This document shows, one piece after another, positions 1-8,285 of a stretch of 34,004 bases of DNA (position 1 is the first letter of the stretch; each line of letters begins with the position of its first letter). Made by a program: the position numbers and the translations under genes. Below the pieces are notes generated by a model, which worked only from the letters and a program-made list of their open reading frames with translations, did not search any database and was not told where the DNA came from. This stretch comes from JANNMJ01 sp031397815 (GTDB taxonomy: Bacteria; Bacteroidota; Bacteroidia; Cytophagales; Hymenobacteraceae). The stretch lies in assembly GCA_031397815.1 (NCBI GenBank), contig JANNMJ010000213.1:1-34004 (forward strand), read 5' to 3'.

Positions 1-101
1 TGCTGCTCGCCGGCCTCGACCAGGCGGACCGCTTCGAGCTTGAAGGAAAGAGGATAATACCGCCGACCGCTCGGGGTCGACGAAAATTTAGAAACACGCA
101 T
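1..101 (-). CDS. IS3-type transposase OrfA, N-terminal fragment (cut by window edge)
   Basis: An ATG at 101 on the minus strand opens a frame of 33 codons that runs off the left edge. After a short basic leader it reads RRYYPLSFKLEAVRLVEAGE, the classic opening of the helix-turn-helix OrfA (HTH_Tnp_1 type) of IS3/IS911-like elements. OrfA binds the terminal inverted repeats and is normally followed by an OrfB integrase by frameshifting. OrfB and the far inverted repeat are outside the window, so I cannot say whether the element is intact. A possible inverted-repeat end starts with TGTACACC at 122 (minus strand), but this is a guess from IS3-like ends. A chromosomal helix-turn-helix gene is the alternative. 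Confidence 0.6.
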   Translation of the reverse strand, partial: MRVSKFSSTPSGRRYYPLSFKLEAVRLVEAGEQ

Positions 102-173
102 CTACGGTAAAGATGGTGTACAGCCTACGCCGGACGAGACACACACGCCGGTCGCCGCCCCAAACAAACCCCT

Positions 174-1247
174 CTACGCCGCCATCGCCAGCCCCGGCAC
201 CGTTCGCGGTAACCGCCGCGTCCGCGAGCGCAACAGCTCAATCACCTCTTCATCCGAAGAATAACGGTCGCCGAGGTTGACGAAGTTGCGGGCCAACAGA
301 TCGTAACGCCCGCGCATCAGGTATGCGAAAACGTGGAGGAAATGGATTCCGTCGAAGACGATGGCGTCGTGCTTGATGTATTCGTCGATGTTTTTACGGA
401 AGCTGTGGGGGTGCTCCGTCCAGTGCATCGCTGGTTTTAAGTGATGGCTGATGTGGTAGCCATCGTTCCAGCACTTGTGGTTGTAGACGGTGTTGATACA
501 GGTGATGCTGCTGGTGTAGAGGTCGTCGGGGGCATCGTAATCGACGAACGCGTGTTGCGCCCAGTTGCCGAGCATCATCACCACCCGCGAGAGGAACATC
601 GGCAGCAGAAACACCGTGATCGTGGCGGGTCCATTGACGTAAAACAGCCCCACGGCGCACAGCGCCACGAACACGAACTCGCCGCGAATAGCGCGCTTGA
701 GGAGCTTCGGCTTGTTCGTCCGGATAAAATAATGGAACAGGCGCGGCAGCCCGAGCACGAGGAAATCGGAGAGGTAATGGAGGAACCCGCGCACGGAGTC
801 GCGCTGGTAAAACATCGTCGAGCTGATGTCGTCGGGCAGGTTGTTTTCGGGGTGATGCATCCCCAAGTGGTGCGAGAAATACGTCTCCGGCGTCTGCCCG
901 AACAGCGGCCCGATCACCCACGGGATGTAGTTATTCCACCGCGCGTACTGCTTCTTGAACAGAATCCGGTGCGACGTGCAATGCAGCATCAGCCCGAATG
1001 GCCCCTTGAAAACGAAGTTGTTGAAGCCCGTGTAGGCAATCGCGACGGCCCACCAAACCCAGCCGGTAATCCCCGGCAGATACAGCAGAATAGCCAGCGG
1101 CCAGAGCGTGAGCGTGATTTTGAGCGTGAGGTACAGGAACGGCAGGTCGCGCTTGTCCTGACAATACGTGAGGAGCTTTTGGTCGAGCCACGTCAGCGTG
1201 GCAGGCTCCGTGTAAACCGGGTCAGTGTTGGCGGATAAAGATTTCAT
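174..1247 (-). CDS. membrane fatty acid desaturase family protein
   Basis: Predicted protein of 357 aa if it starts at the ATG at 1247; the frame stays open 37 codons further upstream, but that extension is low-complexity and basic. It carries the three histidine boxes of membrane di-iron desaturases: HCTSH (residues 89-93), HHLGMHH (126-132) and HISHH near the C-terminus, plus an NWAQHAF motif. Hydrophobic stretches around residues 38-75 and in the middle (VFVALCAVGLFYV) fit a multi-pass inner-membrane enzyme. Family knowledge suggests oxygen-dependent introduction of a double bond into an acyl chain or a similar lipid; the exact substrate cannot be read from the sequence. It is divergent from the flavin oxidoreductase gene. 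Confidence 0.85.
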   Translation of the reverse strand: MKSLSANTDPVYTEPATLTWLDQKLLTYCQDKRDLPFLYLTLKITLTLWPLAILLYLPGITGWVWWAVAIAYTGFNNFVFKGPFGLMLHCTSHRILFKKQYARWNNYIPWVIGPLFGQTPETYFSHHLGMHHPENNLPDDISSTMFYQRDSVRGFLHYLSDFLVLGLPRLFHYFIRTNKPKLLKRAIRGEFVFVALCAVGLFYVNGPATITVFLLPMFLSRVVMMLGNWAQHAFVDYDAPDDLYTSSITCINTVYNHKCWNDGYHISHHLKPAMHWTEHPHSFRKNIDEYIKHDAIVFDGIHFLHVFAYLMRGRYDLLARNFVNLGDRYSSDEEVIELLRSRTRRLPRTVPGLAMAA

Positions 1248-1544
1248 TGAACGGGCGGGCGGACGATGGACGGGTTTCTGACGGGCGGTTAACCCGTGGG
1301 GAGGCAGCAGGAAAGCGACCAACGAATAGGCAAAAATCGAGTAGCGAGCACGTAACAAGCAAGCTGCTAGCGGCCAAGTAGCGCGCGGGCATTACCCAAT
1401 AGCGCCACAATATCCGACCTCAAACGGATGAGGGCGTGTTACGTTCAGCACCGACGAAATGAGTTGAGCGGCTTTTCGGCCACTTACGCCTTTGCCGAAC
1501 TCTGCGCCCGGCGGGATGTTTACGGTTCTTTGCTACTTCTCCTG
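1248..1544. promoter_or_regulatory. divergent intergenic region, probably holds two promoters
   Basis: About 300 bp separate the desaturase start (minus) from the oxidoreductase start (plus), so both promoters should lie here. I looked for the Bacteroidota -7 consensus TAnnTTTG in both directions and found only imperfect matches. No hairpin or repeat stands out. Both reading frames extend into this region as open frames, but their upstream parts lack domain similarity and are unlikely to be translated. Confidence 0.35.
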
Positions 1545-2618
1545 ATGCCTTCCTCTTCCAATCAGCTCCCCTCTCCTATTCGCCTGAATGTCCTCGACCA
1601 GTCGCCGATTCCGCAGGGAAGCACGGCGCGTCAGGCCATCGAGCAGACCATTCAGCTCGCCCGTTTCACCGAACAGCTCGGGTATACCCGCTTTTGGGTT
1701 TCGGAGCACCACAATACCACCTCGCTTGCGGGGTCGGCGCCGGAAGTGCTGCTAGCGCGGCTCGGGGCCGAAACGCACAGCATTCGGCTCGGGTCGGGTG
1801 GGGTGATGCTGCCGCATTACAGCGCCCTCAAGGTGGCCGAAAACTTTCGGCTCCTCGAAACGATGTACCCCGGCCGTATCGACCTCGGCATCGGCCGCGC
1901 ACCCGGCGGCGACCGTCTCACCGCATCCATCCTCAACCCCGCGAACAAGTTCGACGAGCACGATTTCATCGAACAGCTCCAAGACCTCGACCGTTACCTG
2001 ACCGATACCGGCGCGCCCGGCTCGGCGCAGGAAAAGGTGCGGGCCGCGCCCCTCGCGCCCACCGTGCCCGAGCGGTGGCTACTCAGCTCCAGCGGGCAAA
2101 GCGGGCTGTTCGCGGCGTATCTGGGCTGGGGCTTCTCGTTCGCGCACTTCATCAATCCGCACGGCGGGCCGCAGATGATGCGGATGTACCGCGAGCGGTT
2201 CCGGCCGTCGGCGCTACTCGCGGCGCCGCTGGCGAACGTCGCCATTTTCGTCCTCTGCGCCGATACGGCCGCCAAAGCGCAGGAGCTGGAGGACACGATG
2301 GTCTTACAGATGATTCGGCTGGAGCGCGGCGAGCGCGTCGGGTTTCCGCCGTACGAAGAGATCCGCGATTACCCCTACTCGCCCGCCGAGCGCGAGCGCG
2401 CCGCCTACCAGCGCCAACGGATGGTAAGCGGCACCCCCGACGTGGTGAAAGCCAAGCTGGAAGCCCTCGCGGCTGAGTATGGCGTTGAGGAAGTCACCAT
2501 CGTCACCATCACCCACGCTTTTGCGGACCGTCTGCGCTCGTATGAGCTGCTCGCGGAGGCGTTCAACTTAGTGCCGGTATCTGCGCCGGTATCTGCGCCG
2601 GAATTGGTTTTGGCTTGA
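1545..2618 (+). CDS. LLM class flavin-dependent oxidoreductase (luciferase-like)
   Basis: Predicted 357 aa from the ATG at 1545, where the recognisable N-terminus (PIRLNVLDQSPIPQG) begins just after a short polar leader; an upstream in-frame start at 1428 would add 39 unlikely residues. The protein has the features of the single-component bacterial luciferase-like (MsnO8/YhbW-type) group: TRFWVSEHHN, then GSGGVMLPHYSALKVAE and LDLGIGRAPGG-like segments. These bind FMN/F420-type flavins and oxidise organic substrates; the substrate is unknown. The C-terminus ends in a 12-bp direct duplication that encodes PVSAPVSA. It is a probable single-gene unit; the next 450 bp downstream hold a dispersed repeat. 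Confidence 0.9.
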   Translation: MPSSSNQLPSPIRLNVLDQSPIPQGSTARQAIEQTIQLARFTEQLGYTRFWVSEHHNTTSLAGSAPEVLLARLGAETHSIRLGSGGVMLPHYSALKVAENFRLLETMYPGRIDLGIGRAPGGDRLTASILNPANKFDEHDFIEQLQDLDRYLTDTGAPGSAQEKVRAAPLAPTVPERWLLSSSGQSGLFAAYLGWGFSFAHFINPHGGPQMMRMYRERFRPSALLAAPLANVAIFVLCADTAAKAQELEDTMVLQMIRLERGERVGFPPYEEIRDYPYSPAERERAAYQRQRMVSGTPDVVKAKLEALAAEYGVEEVTIVTITHAFADRLRSYELLAEAFNLVPVSAPVSAPELVLA

Positions 2619-2657
2619 TTGGGGGGAGGATTTTTGGGGAGCAGACTCAGGCTACGG

Positions 2658-2853
2658 GAATCGCGCGGGGCTCTGCCCCGTGCGGGCTATTCGCGGGACT
2701 CAGGCCCGCACCCGAGAAGGGCGCAATCCTACCCGCGTGGCCAGCTCTGTCCCAGAGATGGCGTCAATACATCGTCTCTGGGACAGAGTCGGCTACGTCG
2801 GAGATGGCGTCATTAGGCGAATCAACACCATCTCTGGGACAGAGCTGGCCACG
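2658..2853 (+). repeat. composite dispersed repeat, copy 1 (MITE-like)
   Basis: Two joined modules. The left module (about 2658-2712) is a GC-rich palindromic stretch (GCGGGGCTCTGCCCCGTGC then a CGGGCTATTCGCGGG-like segment). The right module (2736-2853) has 28-bp terminal inverted repeats, 2736-2763 and 2826-2853, with one mismatch, beginning CGTGGCCAGCTCTGTCCC. The inverted repeat itself contains a small palindrome, CTCTGTCCCAGAG, which recurs inside the element. A second copy in the opposite orientation lies at 23171-23385. There is no transposase, so if it is mobile it depends on another source. It lies directly upstream of porW and produces a spurious open frame in front of it. Confidence 0.75.
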
Positions 2854-3070
2854 CACACAGGCGGCAGGAATACCCGACACGCGGCCAGAGTCCCGCGTCA
2901 AGCCTGAGCGGGAAGTTTTCACACCAACCGAGCGCCAACCGCGTCCGATGTATTTTTACCGCCCCGCCGCCACCCGGAACGTCCGTCGGCGTACGGAATG
3001 TTGGCTGCCGGACGTTGGTCCGCTTGTCTCCCCCGCTGTTCCTGCTCCCTTTCCGCCTTTGTTGCGTCTC

Positions 3071-5854
3071 GTGCCTTCACTCTCCCGAATCGCTTTTCGC
3101 CCTGCGGCGGTCATGTTGGCTGCCGGCGCGCTGCTGGCGGGTCTAACCGTCGGCTGTTCGGCCGAGCGCAAGGGGCCGGTGGCCCGCGCCTACCACAACC
3201 TCACCGCCCGCGATAACGGCTATTTCATGGCCCGCGAGAAGGTAAAAGACGTTGAGGCCACGCTGCTCAAGAATATGGTCAGCGATTACAACAAGGTGCT
3301 GCCGGTGCTGCCGCCCTTGTCGGAAGCGACCGTAGCCGCCGTCAACGCCGACCTCGAAGACATCGTCAAGAAGGCTTCTCTGCCGATTGCGCGCCATAAA
3401 TCCTCCAGCTGGACCGACGATTCTTACCTCATCATCGGGAAGGCGCGTTACTATAAGATGGAGTTTGAGGAAGCCGAAAAGGTCTTCCGCTACGTCAATA
3501 CCACCGGCAAGGAGCCGAACGTCCGTCACTCCGCCCTTATCTGGCTGATGCGGACGTACATCCAGCTCAAGCAGATTGATAACGCCGTCGCGGTTTCCGA
3601 TTTGCTCAAGAAGGAGCGCGGCCAGCCCGAAAACGCCCGCGACCTTTTCCTCACCCGCGCTCAGCTCGCGCTGATTCGGCAGGAGCCGGATACCGCCATC
3701 GTCAACCTGCGCCTCGCCATTCCGGAAGTGCCGACGAAGAACGAGCGGTCGCGGCTGCGCTTTATTCTCGGGCAGCTTTATCAGCAGAAAGGGCAGGACC
3801 AGCTTGCGTACGACCAGTATCGGAAGATTCTGCGGCGCAACCCGCCTTACGAGCTGGACTTATTCACGAAGCTGAACCTCGCGCAGGTGACGCAGCTCTC
3901 GGATGCGTCGGGGAAGGCAAGGATTGATAAGTACCTCGCCCGGCTGCTCAAGGATTTCAAAAACCTGGAGTACCGCGACAAGATTTACTACGAGATGGCG
4001 CGGCTCGAATACCGCCAGCAGCATTATCCGAAGGCGTTGGAGCTGCTGAATAAATCGGTGCGGGCGTCCACCGCGACCGGCACGCAAAAGCCCTACTCGT
4101 ACCTGCTCGCCGCGCAGATTAACTACGACAAGCTCCGCAACTACCGCCAAGCGTCGCGCTACTACGACTCCGCCGTGCAGGTCCTGCCGCCGACCGCCGT
4201 GGAGTACCCCGCCGCCCTCGACCGCAAGGAAGTCCTCGCCGATTTCACGAAGCAGCTCGATATCGTCGAGCGGCAAGACAGCTTGCAGGAGCTCGCCCGC
4301 CTGGATACGGTTGAGCTTAACCGCCGCCTCACGGCGATGATTAACGTCGAGCTGGATAAGCGCGAAGCCGAAGCCAAGAAAGCCGCCGCCCTCGCCGAAG
4401 CCGCCGAGCGGAGCGCCCCGGCCGACATCAACCCCGCCGCCGCGCAGTTCGGCACGCAACAGGGCGCGGGGCAGTTTGGCGCCACCAACACCACCGGCCT
4501 CGATTTGGGCGCCGCCGCATCCGGCGCCGTCTGGTACTTCGATAACCCCGCCGCCCTCGGCACCGCCCGCGCCGACTTCATCCGGCGCTGGGGCAACCGC
4601 ACCATTCAGGACAATTGGCGCTACGCGAGCCTGAGCCAGCGCAACCCCGGCGGGGGCGGCGATAAAACTAACGGCCTCGCCGACGGCGCCAAAGGCGATT
4701 CGGCCGCCGCCCAAAGCACCGCCGCCGCTGAGCAAACCGCCGAGCAAGCCCGCGCCGCCGCCGCCGCGCAGCTCCGCACGACGCTCGTGCAGGATCTGCC
4801 CAAAACCCCCGAAGACTTCAAGACGTCCGACGCGCTCATCGAAGAAGCCCTCTTTCAGCTTGCCCGCATTTACGATGAGCGCCTCCGCGAGCCGGAATAC
4901 GCCATCGAGCGGTACGAGGAATTGCTCAGCCGCTTCCCCCAAACCAACCACGGCCCGGAAGCGCTCTACGCGCTTTACCTGCTCGCGCAGCGCAGCAAAG
5001 ACACCGAGGCGCAGCGCAAATGGGCGACTCAGCTTCGGCAGAAATACCCGAAAACCGAGTACGCCCAGCTCGTCGATGACCCGGATTACCGGCAGAAGGC
5101 GCAGGCGCTGAACGCCCGCATCCACATCCTCTACGACTCGGCCTACGCCCTCTACCGCGACGGTCTGTACCCGAAATCACGCCTCGTGATTGCCGGCGCG
5201 AACCGCGAGTTCCCCGTCAACGACATCAGCGACAAGCTTGCCCTGCTCGACGCGGTGCTCGTCGGTTACACGGCGCCGCCCGCCACTTACAAGGCCGCGC
5301 TCACGCAGTTCACCACCGATTACACCACGTCGCCGCTGATTCCGCGCGCCCAAGAGCTGCTCGCCGCGTTGGCCGCGCACGAGGCCGCCGCTGCTGCTGC
5401 CGCTGCGCCGCCCTCCGCCACCGCATCCGCCGATTCGGCCGCGAACGTCCGGCCCGTGGTGCCTACTCCGGAACAGATTGAAGTCGTGTACTCGACCCTC
5501 AAATCCGGCCCGCACATGGTGCTCGTCGTGTACCCGAGCAGCGACGGCAAGTTTGCGCGCCTCAACGAGCAGATGTCCGACTTCAACAGCGCCAATTACT
5601 CATCGAGTAACCTAAAAGTCACCTCTCTCCTCTTCGACGACAACACGAGCCTCGTGATGATTAAGGGGTTCGAGGATTCTCGCGCCGCCATGCTATACGC
5701 CAAGCGCCAGCGCGGCGCCAGCACGCCCCTCGCCCGCTTGGCCGGCGCGTGGCAGCTCGTGGTGATTTCCACCGAAAACCTCCCCAAGCTCTACCAATCG
5801 CGTGATTTGCAAGGGTATCAGGCGTTTTATCAGCAGACCTACGAGCAGCCGTAG
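3071..5854 (+). CDS. porW: T9SS periplasmic lipoprotein PorW/SprE (TPR protein)
   Basis: Predicted 927 aa from a GTG at 3071. The open frame continues up to 2615, but the extra part is translated repeat DNA. From 3071 the protein starts with a basic n-region, a hydrophobic core (MLAAGALLAGLTV) and a lipobox LTVGC with the acylated Cys at residue 29; a TTG at 3062 or ATG at 3113 are alternatives. The mature part begins AERKGPVARAYHNLTARDNGYF, the conserved opening of PorW/SprE. It then has many TPR-like helix pairs, an Ala-rich low-complexity segment around residues 430-580, and a conserved C-terminal domain (VYSTLKSGPHMVLVVYP onward). In gliding or secreting Bacteroidota this lipoprotein is needed for T9SS function and works in the periplasm. 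It fits the T9SS cargo genes seen at 18285 and 20128. Confidence 0.9.
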   Translation: MPSLSRIAFRPAAVMLAAGALLAGLTVGCSAERKGPVARAYHNLTARDNGYFMAREKVKDVEATLLKNMVSDYNKVLPVLPPLSEATVAAVNADLEDIVKKASLPIARHKSSSWTDDSYLIIGKARYYKMEFEEAEKVFRYVNTTGKEPNVRHSALIWLMRTYIQLKQIDNAVAVSDLLKKERGQPENARDLFLTRAQLALIRQEPDTAIVNLRLAIPEVPTKNERSRLRFILGQLYQQKGQDQLAYDQYRKILRRNPPYELDLFTKLNLAQVTQLSDASGKARIDKYLARLLKDFKNLEYRDKIYYEMARLEYRQQHYPKALELLNKSVRASTATGTQKPYSYLLAAQINYDKLRNYRQASRYYDSAVQVLPPTAVEYPAALDRKEVLADFTKQLDIVERQDSLQELARLDTVELNRRLTAMINVELDKREAEAKKAAALAEAAERSAPADINPAAAQFGTQQGAGQFGATNTTGLDLGAAASGAVWYFDNPAALGTARADFIRRWGNRTIQDNWRYASLSQRNPGGGGDKTNGLADGAKGDSAAAQSTAAAEQTAEQARAAAAAQLRTTLVQDLPKTPEDFKTSDALIEEALFQLARIYDERLREPEYAIERYEELLSRFPQTNHGPEALYALYLLAQRSKDTEAQRKWATQLRQKYPKTEYAQLVDDPDYRQKAQALNARIHILYDSAYALYRDGLYPKSRLVIAGANREFPVNDISDKLALLDAVLVGYTAPPATYKAALTQFTTDYTTSPLIPRAQELLAALAAHEAAAAAAAAPPSATASADSAANVRPVVPTPEQIEVVYSTLKSGPHMVLVVYPSSDGKFARLNEQMSDFNSANYSSSNLKVTSLLFDDNTSLVMIKGFEDSRAAMLYAKRQRGASTPLARLAGAWQLVVISTENLPKLYQSRDLQGYQAFYQQTYEQP

Positions 5855-5935
5855 GGCGGGGCGAGAGTAACCATTGAGCGGCTAGCGTGCCGCCACCGCC
5901 TCGCTCATATCCTGCTTTCAATTCAGAAGATCAGC

Positions 5936-6571
5936 TCAGACAGCGCGTTGTTCGATCAGGCGTATTACGTCCGCTTCCAACGCCAGAAAAGAATCCAAGA
6001 TCCGCAGATGCGCGAAGCCGCGCTCAAGCATCAGATCGGCCAATCGGTGGCGCTGCTGATGGACGTTGAAGGAGCCTAAGCGCCGGGCATTCAGGCCGCT
6101 TGCGACGCGTAACGCATCAAACAAAACGTCTTTCGCGTGGATCCCTTCCACCCGCCGCCCTACCGGTAGCTGGAGCGGCTGCTTGCCGCTCGGATTGCCC
6201 GCCGCTTGCCGGATGGCCGCTTCATCGCCTAGCAGCCAAGCTTCCGTCATCTTCACCGGAATCACCTTGATATAGGGCGGTGGTGTCTGAAACGCTTGTT
6301 TCACCAGTGCATCAGCTTCCTCACTACGGCTTTTATGAGGTGCCTCTTCGGCATCGCGGTGCAGAAAAAGCACGTCGGCGGGGTATTGCTCCCAAGCTAC
6401 CCGCAGTTTGTCTACGGGCCTTTTTGGTGGATTACGCAGGCCGCGCAAGTCGGCCACGGTAACCGAGAAGGAAGAATAAACGGGCAGATGCTCTCGAAAC
6501 AGCCATTCCAGAATGGGCTTCAAAGTGGCATCGGAGCTACCGTCGCTCACCAGCGTGGCGCTAAGATTCAT
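5936..6571 (-). CDS. TOPRIM-like (DUF4276-like) protein paired with an ABC ATPase
   Basis: Predicted 211 aa from the ATG at 6571, which overlaps the 3' end of the ATPase gene by 11 bp; a TTG at 6583 is a longer alternative. The N-terminus LVSDGSSDATLKPIL resembles the first acidic motif of TOPRIM-like folds (normally VEGxTE), and LFLHRDAEE (Asp73) fits the DxD-type second motif. A later segment, VKMTEAWLLGDEAAI, matches the conserved E-W-L-x-D stretch of DUF4276 proteins. The canonical Glu of motif 1 appears replaced by Asp/Ser, so nuclease activity is uncertain. DUF4276-type genes commonly follow AAA/ABC ATPases; the pair is reminiscent of OLD or PARIS-like defence modules. Function is inferred from context and has not been described for this protein. 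Confidence 0.65.
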   Translation of the reverse strand: MNLSATLVSDGSSDATLKPILEWLFREHLPVYSSFSVTVADLRGLRNPPKRPVDKLRVAWEQYPADVLFLHRDAEEAPHKSRSEEADALVKQAFQTPPPYIKVIPVKMTEAWLLGDEAAIRQAAGNPSGKQPLQLPVGRRVEGIHAKDVLFDALRVASGLNARRLGSFNVHQQRHRLADLMLERGFAHLRILDSFLALEADVIRLIEQRAV

Positions 6572-8054
6572 CGTCGGCCGCAAAAAGCTTGAATTGCATC
6601 TGCATATCGGACCGGTCGATGACGCGTTTAGGCTGAGGCCGACGCTCCGTATCCGCCGCCGATTCCTCGGCTATGTCTACCAGACCCGCGCCCCCCAGAT
6701 ACGCCAGCAGCTTCCCCTTTTGAACTGTCGGCAGGGAGCGCTCATTCTTGGTCCGCCACGTATCGGCCAACGCGCTGAACTGTACGCTACTCGTCGCTTT
6801 TTTATTCGCGCCCGCCATCATCACCCGCTCCGCTACCACCAAGCTATCATCCGGCACCACCTGTACCACCACCGGCGAATGCGTGTTGATAATCACCTGC
6901 CGCAACGGATTATCCGGCCCTACCGGCTCCATCGGGTCCGTCGAGATGTCTTGCAGCAACCGAATCATGGCCTGAATCCGCTCCGGATGAATGCCGTTCT
7001 CCGGCTCTTCCAGACACAGCACGCCGCCCAGCTGCGTATCCTCCTCGATAACCGTCAGCGCCAGAAACCGCAAAGTGCCATCCGAAAGCGCCCGCGCCGA
7101 ATGTCGGGTACCGCCCCGGTCTTCCACTTGCAGCGTGAGTAGTGCGCGCTTGTCATCACGCTCGATCATGACCCGCCGCACATCCTCATTCATCTCGGCC
7201 AGCCGGTTACTGATGCGCGCATATTGCGCGTCCGTCTCTACGCTATCAGCTCCTTGGCGGGCCATTCGGTAAAGAGTAGCCGGTAAATGCAGACCATTAC
7301 TGGTCAGGTGCGAAGCAGAATCAATAGAATCGGGCTGTCGAAGTGCCGACGGTTCCATCTGCAACAACCGCCACGACTGTAGCTCATGCTTCGCCAATAC
7401 GGCTGTAGAAGACTCACTCGAGTTAATATTCGATAGGAGCGTTCTAGGAAGAGTGGATGCTATATACTGCCACGTTCGCCCCTGATTTCCTACCTGATGC
7501 CGTTGAATAATAGCCCCTGCCGGCCCATCCGTGGTGCTGATGAACGGCGATGTTCGCCGACCATTCACCACGCTATTACGCCAATCCGGCCGGTGAAGGA
7601 AACCAAGCTTCCCGTGCGCGTCGCCTATACTAATAGGCGTCAGCTCTTCCTTCCGAATCACTAGCCGCCCCATCGTACTGATCGTCGACTCCTCTTCATA
7701 ACTCAGCTCCAGCCGGTAGCGCAAAAACGTAATCTGCGCCTCCGCTCGCTGCCCCAGATCATCCAGTCCGTTCGGCGGAATAATCATTTCCGCCTCGAAA
7801 GCCATAATGTCGGCGTAGGTATCGCCGGTGCGCGAGAACAGGCTTTTCAAATCGCCCGCACGGCCGCTTTCGTCGCGCACCTTGGCCCCCGCTTCCTGCA
7901 AGGAATAGGTGGCCAAATTGCTCAGAAATTGAATCGCATCGAACAGATTCGACTTCCCCACGCCGTTCGCGCCTGCAATACAGGTAAACGGCCCGAAGCT
8001 CACCTGTGTATCAACCAGATTCTTGAAGCCCGAAACGGAAAGACGTGTCAGCAT
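6561..8054 (-). CDS. AAA/ABC-type ATPase (RecF/SMC/OLD-like), upstream partner of TOPRIM-like gene
   Basis: Predicted 497 aa, ATG at 8054. It opens with LSVSGFKNLVDTQVSFGPFTCIAGANG, typical of RecF/SMC-like ATPases that sense or bind nucleic acid. Walker A is GANGVGKS (residues 28-35). The ABC signature-like LSDGT is at 323-327, Walker B with tandem Glu (VLCLEEPENGIHP) at 345-357, and the H-loop INTHSP at 389-394. All ATPase motifs are intact, so it should hydrolyse ATP as a dimer. The 150-300 region is a family-specific insert. The C-terminal 50 residues are polar and contain no recognised nuclease domain; the nuclease-like role may be supplied by the overlapping downstream gene. Expected to be an effector-controlling or sensor ATPase in a two-gene module. 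Confidence 0.85.
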   Translation of the reverse strand: MLTRLSVSGFKNLVDTQVSFGPFTCIAGANGVGKSNLFDAIQFLSNLATYSLQEAGAKVRDESGRAGDLKSLFSRTGDTYADIMAFEAEMIIPPNGLDDLGQRAEAQITFLRYRLELSYEEESTISTMGRLVIRKEELTPISIGDAHGKLGFLHRPDWRNSVVNGRRTSPFISTTDGPAGAIIQRHQVGNQGRTWQYIASTLPRTLLSNINSSESSTAVLAKHELQSWRLLQMEPSALRQPDSIDSASHLTSNGLHLPATLYRMARQGADSVETDAQYARISNRLAEMNEDVRRVMIERDDKRALLTLQVEDRGGTRHSARALSDGTLRFLALTVIEEDTQLGGVLCLEEPENGIHPERIQAMIRLLQDISTDPMEPVGPDNPLRQVIINTHSPVVVQVVPDDSLVVAERVMMAGANKKATSSVQFSALADTWRTKNERSLPTVQKGKLLAYLGGAGLVDIAEESAADTERRPQPKRVIDRSDMQMQFKLFAADDES

Positions 8055-8078
8055 AAAATGACGGTGGAGTCCGCCAAG

Positions 8079-8285
8079 TTACGCGCCCGTCACCACCACA
8101 TCTACGCGCCGCTTCACCCCTACTTCCACTTCCACGCCAGCCACTTCCTGCCGCCCGTCGACTACCAGCGTGTACACCCCCGACGCGAGCGGGATGAAAT
8201 ACCGGCCGTCGGCGTCGGTTACGGCGGTTCCGGGTAGCCGTTCCCCCAACACCGCAGCCGCTTCGCACGTACTTCGCGGCTTCAT
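8079..8285 (-). pseudogene. carboxypeptidase-regulatory-like domain fragment
   Basis: A minus-strand frame of 68 codons from an ATG at 8285 encodes GTAVTDADGRYFIPLASGV, then YTLVVDGRQEVAGVEVEVGV, a recognisable beta-sandwich of the carboxypeptidase-regulatory-like (CarboxypepD_reg) fold: the TDADGRY motif followed by a VYTLVV strand. The first strand of the domain is missing and the rest of any host protein (usually a TonB-linked receptor or secreted protein) is absent. I read it as a gene remnant or a very short secreted domain without a signal peptide. Its ATG shares the CATG tetranucleotide (8283-8286) with the start of the divergent MFS gene. Confidence 0.45.

Noticed and set aside
441..1238. 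Long plus-strand open frame opposite the desaturase gene
   Set aside because: Composition is an antisense shadow of a GC-rich gene (His/Arg/Val-rich) with no domain; the minus-strand desaturase has all histidine boxes.
2615..3070. N-terminal extension of PorW
   Set aside because: It is translation of the dispersed repeat and GC-rich leader; a lipoprotein signal peptide starts after it.
3860..5125. 421-codon minus-strand open frame inside porW
   Set aside because: Gly/Arg/Leu-rich shadow of the Ala-rich porW frame; no known motif.
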